Source of the DNA: Paraburkholderia fungorum
GTDB taxonomy: Bacteria > Pseudomonadota > Gammaproteobacteria > Burkholderiales > Burkholderiaceae
Length of the DNA: 64,000 nt
NCBI RefSeq assembly: GCF_902833645.1
Contig: NZ_CADFGE010000013.1
Coordinates: forward strand, 186,001 to 250,000
Direction of reading: 5' to 3'
The first letter of the stretch is position 1, and every line of letters starts with the position of its first letter. Positions 42,874 through 52,048 of this stretch are shown in pieces. The position numbers and the translations under genes were made by a program. The notes below the pieces were generated by a model that searched no databases, was not told where the DNA came from, and saw only the letters and a list, made by a program, of their open reading frames with translations.

Positions 42874-44105
42874 GCGCGCGCGATACCTCGCCGATTCAGC
42901 GTGAAGGCGGCGGCGCTGGTGCGGTGACGTCGCCCGCGGCGGTGCCTGCGAATCGGCAGGAGAGCCCGGTCCTCCCGCCAGGCATGACCGACGAGGAGAT
43001 CGTCGCCCGTTGGCTGACCGCCAAGGCAACCGGCCGCGGGCGGCTGGCCGCCACCACGCTGGCGCAGTACAGGATCGAGGCGGAGCGCCTCTTCTGGTAC
43101 GCCCGGCAGACGGGCGTGCCGATTTCCGCGTGGACCCTGGACGACTTTGCCGGCTTCATCGCCTTCCTGCAAGCGCCGGCACCGTGGGCCATCCGCACGC
43201 GCGCCGTCCGGCGCGGTTCGCCGGACTGGCGGCCGTTCCTCGGGCCGCTCACTGACCGCTCGGCCGGCCAGACCCAGAAAATCGTCACGTCCCTGTTCGA
43301 GTGGCTGCGCGACGTCGGCTACCTGAAGATCATTCCCTCCGTGGGCCTGCCGACCGTCGGCCGGCGCACGCCAGGAAAGCAGGGCCGATTCGTCCCGCCC
43401 GACTTGTGCGCCCTGCTGTGCGAGGCAATCGACAGCCGCCCAGACGGCACCCGCCAAGGGCAACTGCTCAAGGCCCGCGACCGGTTTCTGGTGGAACTGT
43501 TTTCGCGCACGGGGCTGCGCACCACCGAAGCGGTGAAGTGCCGGATGCACAATGTCGAGATCCATCGGGTTCCCGGAGCGTTGCGCCGGGAGTTCCCGGA
43601 CGCGCCGGAGTTCCAGTGGCTGCTTCATGTGGAGAGCGGCAAGGGTGGCAAGGAGCGCTGGGTGCCGTGCAACGAGGTCGCCCTGTCGCTGCAGGCGTAC
43701 CGGCTCGCCTTCGGTCTGCCTCCCGTGCCGGCGCCGGACGACCCGCTGCCGCTGGTGCTCTCGGCCCGTCGTACCCGCTTTGGCCAGTGGAAAGGAATCC
43801 GGCACCGCCAGGCGATCTGGGACGTGGTCACCGGCCTGCGGGATGAAGCCATCGCGTATGCCCGTGCCGCCGGGCGCGACGTCGACGAACAGGAGCTGAA
43901 GCGGTTTGCCGGTGCCTCTACCCACTGGCTGCGGCATACCTATGCGAAAGGGCTGGCGGAGGCTCTCCGGCACGGGCTAGACGCCCGGTCGGCGCTCGAC
44001 AACATGGGCCACGCCGATCAACGGACCTTCAACCAGTATGTCGACGACGAACCGCTGAAGCGCGCGCTGGTGACGCACCTGGCGCGCGCACGCGCGACAC
44101 GCTAA
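42870..44105 (+). CDS. Tyrosine recombinase/integrase
   Basis: This 411-residue protein has an N-terminal SAM-like arm-binding domain (about 45-170). Its catalytic domain carries Arg in SRTGLRTTEAV (about 215), Lys in SGKGGKERWVP (about 262), HWLRHTYAKG (about 351-360) and the Tyr nucleophile in FNQYVDDE (about 389). All catalytic residues are intact. As third gene of an overlapping operon next to par and rep genes it may resolve plasmid multimers or move a cassette. No flanking att repeats were found. Confidence 0.9.
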   Translation: MSARDTSPIQREGGGAGAVTSPAAVPANRQESPVLPPGMTDEEIVARWLTAKATGRGRLAATTLAQYRIEAERLFWYARQTGVPISAWTLDDFAGFIAFLQAPAPWAIRTRAVRRGSPDWRPFLGPLTDRSAGQTQKIVTSLFEWLRDVGYLKIIPSVGLPTVGRRTPGKQGRFVPPDLCALLCEAIDSRPDGTRQGQLLKARDRFLVELFSRTGLRTTEAVKCRMHNVEIHRVPGALRREFPDAPEFQWLLHVESGKGGKERWVPCNEVALSLQAYRLAFGLPPVPAPDDPLPLVLSARRTRFGQWKGIRHRQAIWDVVTGLRDEAIAYARAAGRDVDEQELKRFAGASTHWLRHTYAKGLAEALRHGLDARSALDNMGHADQRTFNQYVDDEPLKRALVTHLARARATR

Positions 44106-44818
44106 CAGTCGACATCTCACGGCTACCGAGCACCGCCGTGTCACGAAGGTCTTCTGGTCGGCGCGATCGGCACGGCGAACATTGCCGACACGTAGGGCTT
44201 CCACGTGGTCGGGTCATCGCTGCTCCGCCGCAACGCGGCGTTAGCTTCACGGCAGTCACGCACCGTCATAGACGCAGCGTCCCTCGCCGCTCCCGCGCCG
44301 GCGCTTACCCCTTTGCACCGAAAAGACGTTGCTCGCGCAACTCGCCGGTGCGGGTGCGAACCTTGATGGCCTCACGCTGCTGGCGCTCTGGCAGTTAGGC
44401 AGCCGCCCGCATAGTCAGTACCAGATGACTGAAATCGACGGTGTGTCGCAAGAGCGTCTTAAGGTAGTTGATCGGCACATCGGCCTGCTTGGGGTGCTGC
44501 CGTGACGTCGGCGGTGGCGGGAAGTAGGGAAGCCCAATCGCGAGGCCTCGTGAGCACGTAGAGACGAACTCGACACTATACGAATCACGGCAATCACGCC
44601 TGTCCGGTCAGCGGAGATCGAGGTCAGATCCGCGGGATATCATTACCTATGAAGAAAATGACCGGTCAAGCCGCTATTGCACCAACAGTCCTCGCCGCGG
44701 TCCCTGCCGACGCGTCCGCTTGATAAGCCCAGAGGCATCGGAGTCCCCCGACGATATGAGGTCTCGCGTCGGAGTTTCCCAGCGTCTTCGCTGGAGCCTC
44801 CAAGACGGGGGAAAGAGA
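44106..44818. other. Intergenic region with a start-less open frame
   Basis: About 710 bp between the recombinase and the parS-like sites. One frame (44272-44505, plus) without an ATG near its start reads LLAQLAGAGANLDGLTLLAL and continues QMTEIDGVSQERLKVVDRHI, which looks protein-like, so it may be the end of a truncated gene. Other frames are short. No promoter or terminator is evident. Confidence 0.3.
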
Positions 44819-44838
44819 AGTGTTCTAATTAGGACACT
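44819..44838. repeat. parS-like palindrome, copy 1
   Basis: AGTGTTCTAATTAGGACACT is a 20-bp palindrome with one mismatched pair. It lies downstream of parB and is repeated 107 bp on, with further matching sequence (TCTACGCGCT) to the right. Sites like this next to parAB are usually ParB centromere sites. Confidence 0.6.
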
Positions 44839-44925
44839 TTTCTACGCGCTTCCCGTGCTCGAGCAGCACGTCATGGCGGGCACCTAATCTAGATCTTTGC
44901 GGCTGCCCCGGGGCAGGGGCAGAAA

Positions 44926-44945
44926 AGTGTTCTAATTAGGACACT
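44926..44945. repeat. parS-like palindrome, copy 2
   Basis: This is the same 20-bp palindrome, in the same orientation, followed by CTCTACGCGCT. It lies 87 bp beyond the parB stop. The palindromes are AT-centred in a GC-rich region, which makes chance duplication unlikely. Confidence 0.6.
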
Positions 44946-45002
44946 CTCTACGCGCTCGCGGAGTGGCGACTCGCGCTAACCTCCCGTGATTCGGTCACAA
45001 AA

Positions 45003-45023
45003 AAACCCGCCATTGGCGGGTTT
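45003..45023 (-). terminator. Rho-independent terminator of parAB
   Basis: Nine-bp arms AAACCCGCC and GGCGGGTTT with a three-base loop, followed on the minus strand by more T residues (TTTTTTTG). It starts nine bases after the parB stop, so it ends the parA-parB transcript. Confidence 0.85.
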
Positions 45024-45031
45024 CGATGCAG

Positions 45032-46006
45032 TCACTCGGACCGAATGGAGAACATCTTCCCTATGTGCTCCCGAAGCTCGCTTTCCTGCTCCTCGGTCAC
45101 CACGCCCGCCTTAAATTTGAACGTCAACCCTTTGACGTCCTTTGTGATGCTGCCGGCTTGAACCTTCCCTGAAAAAATCTTCAAGATGCTTCGCCCACCG
45201 GCATCAGCTATCGACAGTCCGCGTGAGACTTGCGCGTTGATAGACGCAGCCACCTTAGTCTGGACGAGGTCTCCGGACACAACGAGGGGCCACAATTCCC
45301 TAACAGCTTTCAAGCCGGCCTCTCCTGTCTTCTTTAAAGCATTGACAATATCTTGAGCCGAGTTTGCCGCCAGCAACGAAGGATTCAGGTCAAGGTCACG
45401 CTTGATGAAGTCCGGTAAATCATCGAACGCCAAGAGCTTGTAGAGGTCAGCGCGCGTCACGCCCATGACTTCGGCGAGCCGGGTGCGCTTCGGAAACTCA
45501 GTCTCCGCACGACGAACCGCAATCGCAATCTCGTAGTCGGTCAGGCCGTCGCGAGTGACGTTTTCCATTAACGCCAACGCCGCCATATCCTGATCGGTGC
45601 ATTCAATAACGACTGCCCGGATGTGGTCCAAGTTGAGCAGCTTGTGCGCACGCCACCGTCGCTCCCCTGCAACCAATTGGAATGAGTCGCCAACCCTGCG
45701 AACGGTCACAGCCTGCAACAAGCCCACCTCGGAAATCGCCCGAGCCAGTTCCGACAGTTTCGCCTCATTGAATTGGCGGCGGGGCTGCCACGGGTTAGGA
45801 GCGATGAGACTGACATCAATCGCTGTTGCTAACCCTTTCGACTCAAGCTCTTGAATCCGTAGCTGGGCTGCGGCCAGGGCACTCGTGATGCCCGGCATCG
45901 TCTGTGGACCGCGCGCCCCCTTCTCCTTTTTGCTGTCGCCCTTGAAATCGGCGGGCGTCGGCAGGTTGGCGGTCTTGGCCATTAGCTGCTCTCGGATATT
46001 GCTCAT
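45032..46006 (-). CDS. parB: Plasmid partition protein ParB
   Basis: This 324-residue protein has the ParB N-terminal domain with LIAPNPWQPRRQFNE and the CTP-binding-type motif VAGERRWRAHKLL (about 125-140), then ENVTRDGLTDYE and a helix-turn-helix that binds parS (about 175-215). A C-terminal dimer domain follows. ATG 46006 overlaps the parA stop (ATGA). The pair segregates the replicon. Likely centromere sites lie beyond its stop at 44819-44945. Confidence 0.93.
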   Translation of the reverse strand: MSNIREQLMAKTANLPTPADFKGDSKKEKGARGPQTMPGITSALAAAQLRIQELESKGLATAIDVSLIAPNPWQPRRQFNEAKLSELARAISEVGLLQAVTVRRVGDSFQLVAGERRWRAHKLLNLDHIRAVVIECTDQDMAALALMENVTRDGLTDYEIAIAVRRAETEFPKRTRLAEVMGVTRADLYKLLAFDDLPDFIKRDLDLNPSLLAANSAQDIVNALKKTGEAGLKAVRELWPLVVSGDLVQTKVAASINAQVSRGLSIADAGGRSILKIFSGKVQAGSITKDVKGLTFKFKAGVVTEEQESELREHIGKMFSIRSE

Positions 46007-47214
46007 GCCGACTCCTTCCACGATTTGACAAACATGTCGTCCAGCCATTTAGCGTACTGAATCATCGGCTGCTTGACGCGCTGCAACGATTTTGCCGTCG
46101 AGTGGGTACTGACGACATCCAGTGCTGTCGACAGTGAAAGTGCGCCACCGCTCATTACCGAACTTGCTGGAATTTCAAAAGGGTCGAGCCATCGACCGTA
46201 GGCACTTTGTGCCCACTGCCGAACCACTGGCGCCGACGAGGTCTTCCCATAATCGACCTTGGACAACAGGATTGAAATGCACTCGTAGACCTTGTCCTCT
46301 TCGTAAGGAAGGAAGTCCTCCGCCACGTCCGAAAACAAACGCCAGAATGCCAGTGAGCTGATGAAGTCCAAGTTTTCGGGAATCATAGGCATGACCAGAG
46401 CATCCGCCGCGAGGAGCGCGTTCAGGTTCATGTACGACAGCGAGGGCGAGGTGTCTATCAGGATGTAATCATATTGCGCCCTCAGCGGCTCCAGCCCCTG
46501 ACGCAAGACCGCCCAGAAACGATACCCCTGAATTGTCTTCTGACGTGCGGGAAGGAGGAACTCAGCCCCGTACAGAAACGTGTGGCCGGGGATGATGTCG
46601 AGACCGTCCCAGTACGTCGACTGAACCTTGGCGCTGAGGCCCCCCTCCACGTTCTGGTCGTAGATATACGGGAGGACGGTATCTTCACCAGACACTTCCT
46701 TCTCTGCGTACAGACCGCAAAGCTCGGACGCTGAAGCTTGCGGGTCGAGGTCGATGAGCAGCACCTTCCGGCCAAGGAGGGTCAACGCCTGTGCCAGGCA
46801 GACTGTCGTGGTGGTCTTCGCTGATCCGCCCTTGAGCTGAGCCGTGGTCAGGACTTTGCCCTTGAACTCGCCATCATTGTCGCCAAGCGGGGTCTGGTAG
46901 ATGTCCGAGGCCATCTTTACCCACAAGCGCACCTCGGGCAGTGTGAATGTTCGGCTGCGGCCGTTACCGTTCAAGGTTCCCGTGGGGAGCCCGGAGTCAC
47001 CCTTCGTCACCAAATACTGAATCTGCTGTCGAGTCAGATTGCACATCTCGGCCAGCTCGCTGATTGTGTAGAAGGGGGCGACTTTGCGCGGCCGCGGTGC
47101 GAGAATCAGCTCGCGGAGGTTGTCCGCGAAGGGTTCGAGACCGTCTGCAAAGTCCGCCACCTCCCGAAGCGTAACCTTCCTGTCTTCCATTGGTAGGGTG
47201 CCTACGTTAGCCAT
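46003..47214 (-). CDS. parA: Plasmid partition ATPase ParA (type Ia)
   Basis: This 403-residue protein has an N-terminal helix-turn-helix (about 48-75, ISELAEMCNLTRQQIQYLVT), the mark of type Ia ParA proteins that repress their own operon. The deviant Walker A motif LKGGSAKTTT (127-136, signature Lys128), Walker A' LLIDLDPQAS and Walker B-like YDYILIDTSPSLS follow. ParA moves the ParB-parS complex on the nucleoid. Transcription runs from the origin side, and the promoter must lie in 47215-47300. Confidence 0.94.
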   Translation of the reverse strand: MANVGTLPMEDRKVTLREVADFADGLEPFADNLRELILAPRPRKVAPFYTISELAEMCNLTRQQIQYLVTKGDSGLPTGTLNGNGRSRTFTLPEVRLWVKMASDIYQTPLGDNDGEFKGKVLTTAQLKGGSAKTTTTVCLAQALTLLGRKVLLIDLDPQASASELCGLYAEKEVSGEDTVLPYIYDQNVEGGLSAKVQSTYWDGLDIIPGHTFLYGAEFLLPARQKTIQGYRFWAVLRQGLEPLRAQYDYILIDTSPSLSYMNLNALLAADALVMPMIPENLDFISSLAFWRLFSDVAEDFLPYEEDKVYECISILLSKVDYGKTSSAPVVRQWAQSAYGRWLDPFEIPASSVMSGGALSLSTALDVVSTHSTAKSLQRVKQPMIQYAKWLDDMFVKSWKESA

Positions 47215-47873
47215 TCCGCGCTTTCTCCGTGTTTTGACGTTGAAGCGCAGAATACACGAATATGCGTAAACAAGGTTGTATTGAGGGCAGTTTTTATACC
47301 CTACCTGAAGACATGCACCTAAATTGCTGATTTGTTGTCTGTTTGCGGGACACCTCGACCGCAGGCTGCCAGCACATTTCCCGATGTCCAGAACTCCGGC
47401 CTTGCCGACTCAACCGACGATTTCGCTCCACCCGCACAAAAAGCACCCCCGGGACGGTTTTTGTGCTGAAGGGTATTTCCTCTAGATTTCTCTGCATTTT
47501 CAACATGTTAGATGGCCATAACAGGCTGAAACGTTTCTCTGCTCTCGATTTACGGTACGTTGGGTTTGTTTGGTTTTTGTAAACATAAACCCACCCACCA
47601 ACAAACAGGCAACAGAAAACCCTTTTAAATCAAAGGCTACCCCTGTGGATAGGGACGGTTTTTGTGAAGCCGGGGGCGGTTTTTGTGCGCACAGGTGCGT
47701 AAATTGGGCGGTATCAGGCGGAAATTGTGAAGACGGGGGTGAAAGTTGTGATGCGCCGAGAGGGCACGGGGTGCTTTTTGTGCAGCGTGCCCTCTCAGAA
47801 TTCGGGGTGGTTTTTGTGTTGACACACCTTGCTCGACTGATAGAGTGCCGGGGATTGGAGTCGAATTCAACGA
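47215..47873. other. Replication origin region (oriV)
   Basis: This 659-bp gap between the divergent parA and initiator genes holds the iteron set (47435-47818), a near-match to a DnaA box (CTATCCACA read on the minus strand, about 47645-47653), a T/A-rich hairpin (TGGGTTT with AAACCCA, about 47561-47593) and an AT-rich stretch (47580-47640). Together with the initiator gene these are the usual parts of an iteron plasmid origin. The parA promoter shares this gap. Confidence 0.75.
47435..47818. repeat. Iterons, 15-bp consensus GGGRYGSTTTTTGTG
   Basis: Near-perfect copies start at 47451, 47652, 47673, 47768 and 47804 (plus) and one inverted copy at 47435-47449. Two looser copies start at 47715 and 47736. 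The first two lines are GGGACGGTTTTTGTG and the last two GGGGTGCTTTTTGTG and GGGGTGGTTTTTGTG. These lie just before the initiator gene and are its likely binding sites, also for autoregulation. Confidence 0.8.
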
Positions 47874-49280
47874 ATGGAAAACCAAACCCTAACCGTTACG
47901 CCGCATCAGCTCGCCTTGGACATTTACGATGACATGTCCGCACAAGGCGCGGCCATCAGCGAGTCGACGAGGGACATTGGTTTCCTGAGAAACAACATCT
48001 TCACGCGGGTGGGCGGATTGGGCATTGCCGCACGCCGCGTGCTGGACGCCGCGTACTTCATCGTCGCAACCAAGGCGCCGGATGAGCTGTTAGACGACAA
48101 GGTCTACACCTTCACGGCCGACGTGAACTACTTCAAATGGCTGATGCGTTACGACAGTCGGAACCACAGCCATCTCATTGCCCAGATGAGCGCAGCCGCC
48201 AAGGCGCGCGTTGAAATCATGACGGCGCCGTCCATCGAGGAGATAACCGAGAAAGATTCATGGGGGACTATCAGTCTTCTTGGTGACTGCTACATAGAGC
48301 GCAGTGTAGTCTACGTCCTGCTCTCCGGGCGGGTCATCAAATACCTCATCAGCCCTTACAAGGCGCATTGGCTGAGCCTACGCGCCTCGACTTCTTTCTC
48401 CCTCTCCCTTTCGCGCGCTATCTACGACCGGCTCATTCCGTGCGAGGGGCACGGAGTAACGGAATGGTTTGCCTACGAAGACGTCTTGGAGTGGCCGGGC
48501 AAGGTCGGGGAGTCGCGCAAGGAGGTCAAGGAATTCAAAAAGCGATTCCTCGAGCCCGCCATTGAACAGCTCAACGACCTCTCGGATTTCGATGTGAGCT
48601 GGGAGCCCAACGCCGAACGCATCGCGCCAGAGAAACTGAAAATCCGCTTCAGGTTTACGAAGAAGCAGGGGGCCGACGCAGCGCGTGCTGGCATCCAAGA
48701 TTCGATGTATCTGGTCCTTCATAACGAATTTGCCTTTGACACGCCTGAGTTCGAGCGGCTCGCAAAAAATCGGGAAGTCTGGACTGACGAGCGCCTCGAA
48801 CAAGCAATCGAATACACACGGTTCAAGCTCAACGAAGGGAAGGTCACGGTCAGTCCGAAGGGCTATCTGTTCAAGGCCCTTGAAGGGAACTACCGCATCG
48901 GCGAAGCGGACCGAAAAATGGCGTCCATCAAGGCCAGGCAGCTCGAAGACAACACGAAGGAAAGCCGCAGCCGGGACGCCGCGCAAGCAAAGATGGAAGC
49001 CAACATCCAGGCCCAGAATGAGATCGCTAAGGCCAAGATGAGCGAAGAAATCAAGGTCGGCCGACAGTTCTTCGAGTCCGCTGATGACCACGCGCAAAAG
49101 GAGCTATGCCACTCGTTCGTAAGTCAACTCATTCCGCAGCGGCTCATCGAAAAGCAGGGCGTGTCCCGCGATACGTTGCGCCCCGACAATATCCTCACGG
49201 TGAATCGCGTAGTTGCAGACGCATTCTGTTCGCACGTGTTCGCGAAGATGAAGAAAGCGCGGGCAGGCAACCGGTCCTGA
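47874..49280 (+). CDS. Rep_3-type replication initiator protein
   Basis: This 468-residue protein has two winged-helix domains of the Rep_3/RepB superfamily (about 30-265, including ISPYKAHWLSLRASTSFSLS and AIYDRLIPC). A long, charged, coiled C-terminal extension (about 345-430, Lys/Glu/Ala-rich) is unusual in length. It binds iterons and opens the origin. It lies 56 bp after the last iteron. A GGAG 12 bases before the ATG is the only ribosome site seen. Confidence 0.88.
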   Translation: MENQTLTVTPHQLALDIYDDMSAQGAAISESTRDIGFLRNNIFTRVGGLGIAARRVLDAAYFIVATKAPDELLDDKVYTFTADVNYFKWLMRYDSRNHSHLIAQMSAAAKARVEIMTAPSIEEITEKDSWGTISLLGDCYIERSVVYVLLSGRVIKYLISPYKAHWLSLRASTSFSLSLSRAIYDRLIPCEGHGVTEWFAYEDVLEWPGKVGESRKEVKEFKKRFLEPAIEQLNDLSDFDVSWEPNAERIAPEKLKIRFRFTKKQGADAARAGIQDSMYLVLHNEFAFDTPEFERLAKNREVWTDERLEQAIEYTRFKLNEGKVTVSPKGYLFKALEGNYRIGEADRKMASIKARQLEDNTKESRSRDAAQAKMEANIQAQNEIAKAKMSEEIKVGRQFFESADDHAQKELCHSFVSQLIPQRLIEKQGVSRDTLRPDNILTVNRVVADAFCSHVFAKMKKARAGNRS

Positions 49281-49704
49281 CTGCGATAACCTACCTGCCT
49301 AGTTGCGTTCCTTGTAGACCTGCTCCAGCGACAGTAACCCTGTACGTACGGTCGGCGGCCTTCGAGCAAGACTCCTTGGCTTCTTGCGAACCTAGAAAAG
49401 CCATACGTGTGCAACGCAAGTAGAAGCAAAGGCGCGCTGCCACCCCAGCTGCGGTGAGTCATCGACGACGAGCTGCTTGCACATCACTTGAACGCCCCGC
49501 CACAGCCGCGCTTTCATTCCGGTCGCGGTCTCTCGCCATAGCAGCTCGAGTGCCTCCGATTGTGCGTCCGACGCCTGGATCGATGCAGACCTAGCGCAGC
49601 TCAAGTCAAAGGACCTGCCGAGGGCGAAGGGGCGGGGCAGCCGTTGCCGCGCGTCAACGGAAGGCAGTGAAGACGCTCACCAGACTGCTTGAAAAGTGTG
49701 CAAC
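49281..49704. other. Intergenic region after the initiator gene
   Basis: About 420 bp without a confident gene. A 70-codon minus-strand frame starting TTG (49604-49392) contains ELLWRETATGMKARLWRGVQ, which is protein-like, but it has no ATG and no ribosome site I trust. I found no terminator hairpin for the initiator gene. Confidence 0.35.
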
Positions 49705-49724
49705 TACTGTATATATTAACAGTA
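49705..49724 (+). promoter_or_regulatory. LexA (SOS) box
   Basis: TACTGTATATATTAACAGTA matches the gammaproteobacterial LexA consensus TACTG-(TA)5-CAGTA at 18 of 20 positions, including both CTG and CAG. It lies 30 bp before a small gene. Confidence 0.75.
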
Positions 49725-49753
49725 TGTTCATTCATACAGCAGCGAGGGCCAGC

Positions 49754-50035
49754 ATGGAACATCTGGTGCGTGTGCAGAACGAATATGACCGACGGACCCT
49801 GGCGTGGCTGCGTGAACGGGTCGGTGATAGCGCAATTGCGAAAGCGGCGCAGGACTGGACCGGATCCGGCAAGCCCTGGCTGTCCGTGGTTTGCCGTCAG
49901 CTTGGCGTGACTCCGCCACGCGCCGCGGTCTGGCGAGCGCCTGGCGCCCCAGGCAGAGGCGAGGTGGGCGAGCAACACCTCGCGGCCATCCGACAAATTC
50001 TGGCGCAACCCCGTCAGCACGCGGTCCGTTCATAA
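49754..50035 (+). CDS. Small SOS-boxed protein, unknown
   Basis: This 93-residue protein begins MEHLVRVQNEYDRRTLAWLR and carries basic residues and a helical look, with GSGKPWLSVVCRQLGVTPP (about 36-55) suggesting a helix-turn-helix-like motif. GAGGG lies five bases before the ATG. A LexA box covers its promoter, so DNA damage should induce it. No family recognised. Earlier in-frame starts overlap the LexA box and are rejected. Confidence 0.65.
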   Translation: MEHLVRVQNEYDRRTLAWLRERVGDSAIAKAAQDWTGSGKPWLSVVCRQLGVTPPRAAVWRAPGAPGRGEVGEQHLAAIRQILAQPRQHAVRS

Positions 50036-50902
50036 ACGCCTCCAGATCTTTAGTGGCCGAACGACGAGCCCAGTCGCGATAACGAGCAGCGATTGACCAC
50101 GACTCTATGCGGGCGTCGGGCAGGCTGGCCGTAATCCTGCATTTCTGTCACTGGGTTTTCAGGTTGTGTGTTGACGAAAAACCGTTCGCACATCAGCAAC
50201 CGTTAGCGGGAAAGCGCTCGCACCTCAGGAATTGATGAGCAGCCACTGTATTGCAGGTTGCGGCGTTATCGGCTGTCTGGCCGCAGCTCGCAGGTGTCCG
50301 AAGGGCACGTCTCTTATCCGAGACTGGCCATGCGCCGTCGGCTTACGAGCGCGCGCAGCGTGGCAGCATCCCGGCGAACCCATTCGATAGCGGTCCTGCA
50401 ACTGCCCGGTGTCGCGAATCTGCTCACGCACATGTTGCCAACCGCTGTAACGGCAAGTCATCGTGGCGGGGCTCGCAACTTCCAGTCGCGTGCCTAAGGC
50501 GACGGCCAGCACCACACTACATCGTTTCAACATCGCGGATCACACCGGCTGACGGATCAAAGTCCCGCGGCGATTGCACCGTCCGGGACCACACGACGCC
50601 GTAATTGATCAGAACCACTCAAAACGATCGCGACCGTAGTGGTGCTCCTTTGCTCTCCAACGACCGACACGCGCGCCGGCGTTTGGCTCGGACCACCGGG
50701 ACGCTGCAAACATGATCGCCCTCAAAGTTCTCCATCGGGAACCCTCAACCGGGCATCCCCGACCGCGTGCAAAAACCTCGTGATGAAATAATTTACCTTT
50801 TGGCGATTCCTCTATGATCGACACGAACACCTGATCTGCCCACGTGAGCTCGCGTCGTGCGAGCACTTCAGGGCGAATCCCCTTCTCGTTCCGGAGTCAT
50901 CG
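50036..50902. other. Intergenic region before the pilus operon
   Basis: About 870 bp. No recognisable gene on either strand; the open frames lack ribosome sites, and one minus-strand 85-codon frame (50866-50609) starts GTG. A TATGAT hexamer at 50813-50818 could be the -10 of the pilus operon, but no good -35 accompanies it. Confidence 0.4.
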
Positions 50903-52048
50903 ATGGGCAACAAAGCGGCCATCTCACGCAGGTCCTGGAGGCATCCGCTCGCGGCCTGCACATGCGTCGCGATTTTCATCGCTCCCGCGGCGGCTGAATC
51001 TGCAGGGGCGATGCCGCTCATTGCGTCAACGCAGGCTGGATCGTCATCGGCAACCCGCGCAGTGAACGCCACGCTCTCGGCCGACGCGATGTTTCGTTTC
51101 GGTTCGTCTACGCTGTCGGCAGCCGGTACGTCGAGCCTGTCGACACTCTTCGATTCTCTCGGTGGCACAAGCCGCATTACCCATCTGAGCGTTGTGGGTC
51201 ACACAGACGCGATCGGAACCGCAACGTATAACGAGCGGCTTTCCGTGGCGCGTGCGAATTCGGTTCGTGGATTTTTTATCCAGCAGGGTGTTCCGGCAGA
51301 CTCGATCGACACAAGCGGAGTAGGGGATACCTCGCCCGTCACGACGAACTGTCCTCGCGCCCAAACGGCCGAGGCGATCAGGTGCCGTGCTCCGGATCGC
51401 AGGGTCGAGCTCCGGGCGATTGTGCGAGGGGAGTCCCCCGCACTCTCGTCAGATGCAGGCTTCATCGATCTGCATGCCGGCACCCCGATGCCTCAAGGCG
51501 CAGCATCTGGCGCAATCCAGATCGCTGCAATTCATCCGACATCGCCAAACCTGGAACCATCAACACCCGCTGTCGCCCACGCTCCATCTGTGCAGATATC
51601 TCCGGCACCAGCCGCCGAAAAACTGCAACCCATCTCGCAGCGTCTACCGGATACAGCAACTGCGAAGGATCACGTCGACCACCCTGCAGACCTTGGGTCC
51701 AGCGTGCATGACGCCAACCCCCAACCCATACAGATTGCTCCAGCCATGCCGGTCGCGACGCCTGCTGTCGTCCCGGAGAACCTTCAGCCGTTTGAGCTGA
51801 AAGCCGGCTTGCCGCTCGAGGACCAGATCCTGGAATGGGCACGGCGCTCGCACTGGGCGGTGCTGTGGAACATTCCCGGTAACTGGACGGCCCCAAACAA
51901 CGCCTCTTTCGGCGGGAGCTTCGAACAGGCCGCCATCCAGGTATTTGACCAGATGGGCGACAACGGCGCTGATATCTGGGTCGACGTATGGGAGGGGAAC
52001 AACACCATCATCGTCACGCCGACCGGCTCACAAGGAGCGCAGCAATGA
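50903..52048 (+). CDS. pilL: PilL-like protein: OmpA domain fused to TcpQ domain
   Basis: This 381-residue protein has a signal peptide, an OmpA-type peptidoglycan-binding domain (about 60-175, LSVVGHTDAIGTATYNERLS) and a Pro-rich linker. The C-terminal TcpQ-like domain (about 297-375, FELKAGLPLEDQILEWARRS) is the one that partners the secretin in type IVb pili. The position before the secretin gene fits PilL of R64. The symbol is by position; the OmpA fusion is not in the usual PilL description. A second TcpQ domain is at 63658-64000. Confidence 0.82.
   Translation: MGNKAAISRRSWRHPLAACTCVAIFIAPAAAESAGAMPLIASTQAGSSSATRAVNATLSADAMFRFGSSTLSAAGTSSLSTLFDSLGGTSRITHLSVVGHTDAIGTATYNERLSVARANSVRGFFIQQGVPADSIDTSGVGDTSPVTTNCPRAQTAEAIRCRAPDRRVELRAIVRGESPALSSDAGFIDLHAGTPMPQGAASGAIQIAAIHPTSPNLEPSTPAVAHAPSVQISPAPAAEKLQPISQRLPDTATAKDHVDHPADLGSSVHDANPQPIQIAPAMPVATPAVVPENLQPFELKAGLPLEDQILEWARRSHWAVLWNIPGNWTAPNNASFGGSFEQAAIQVFDQMGDNGADIWVDVWEGNNTIIVTPTGSQGAQQ

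Noticed and set aside
44272..44505. Protein-like open frame after the recombinase
   Set aside because: No start codon near the beginning and a stop just upstream; at most a truncated relic that I cannot identify.
49392..49604. A 70-codon minus-strand frame after the initiator gene
   Set aside because: Starts with TTG, no convincing ribosome site and no family.
50609..50866. An 85-codon minus-strand frame before the pilus operon
   Set aside because: GTG start, no ribosome site, basic low-information composition.
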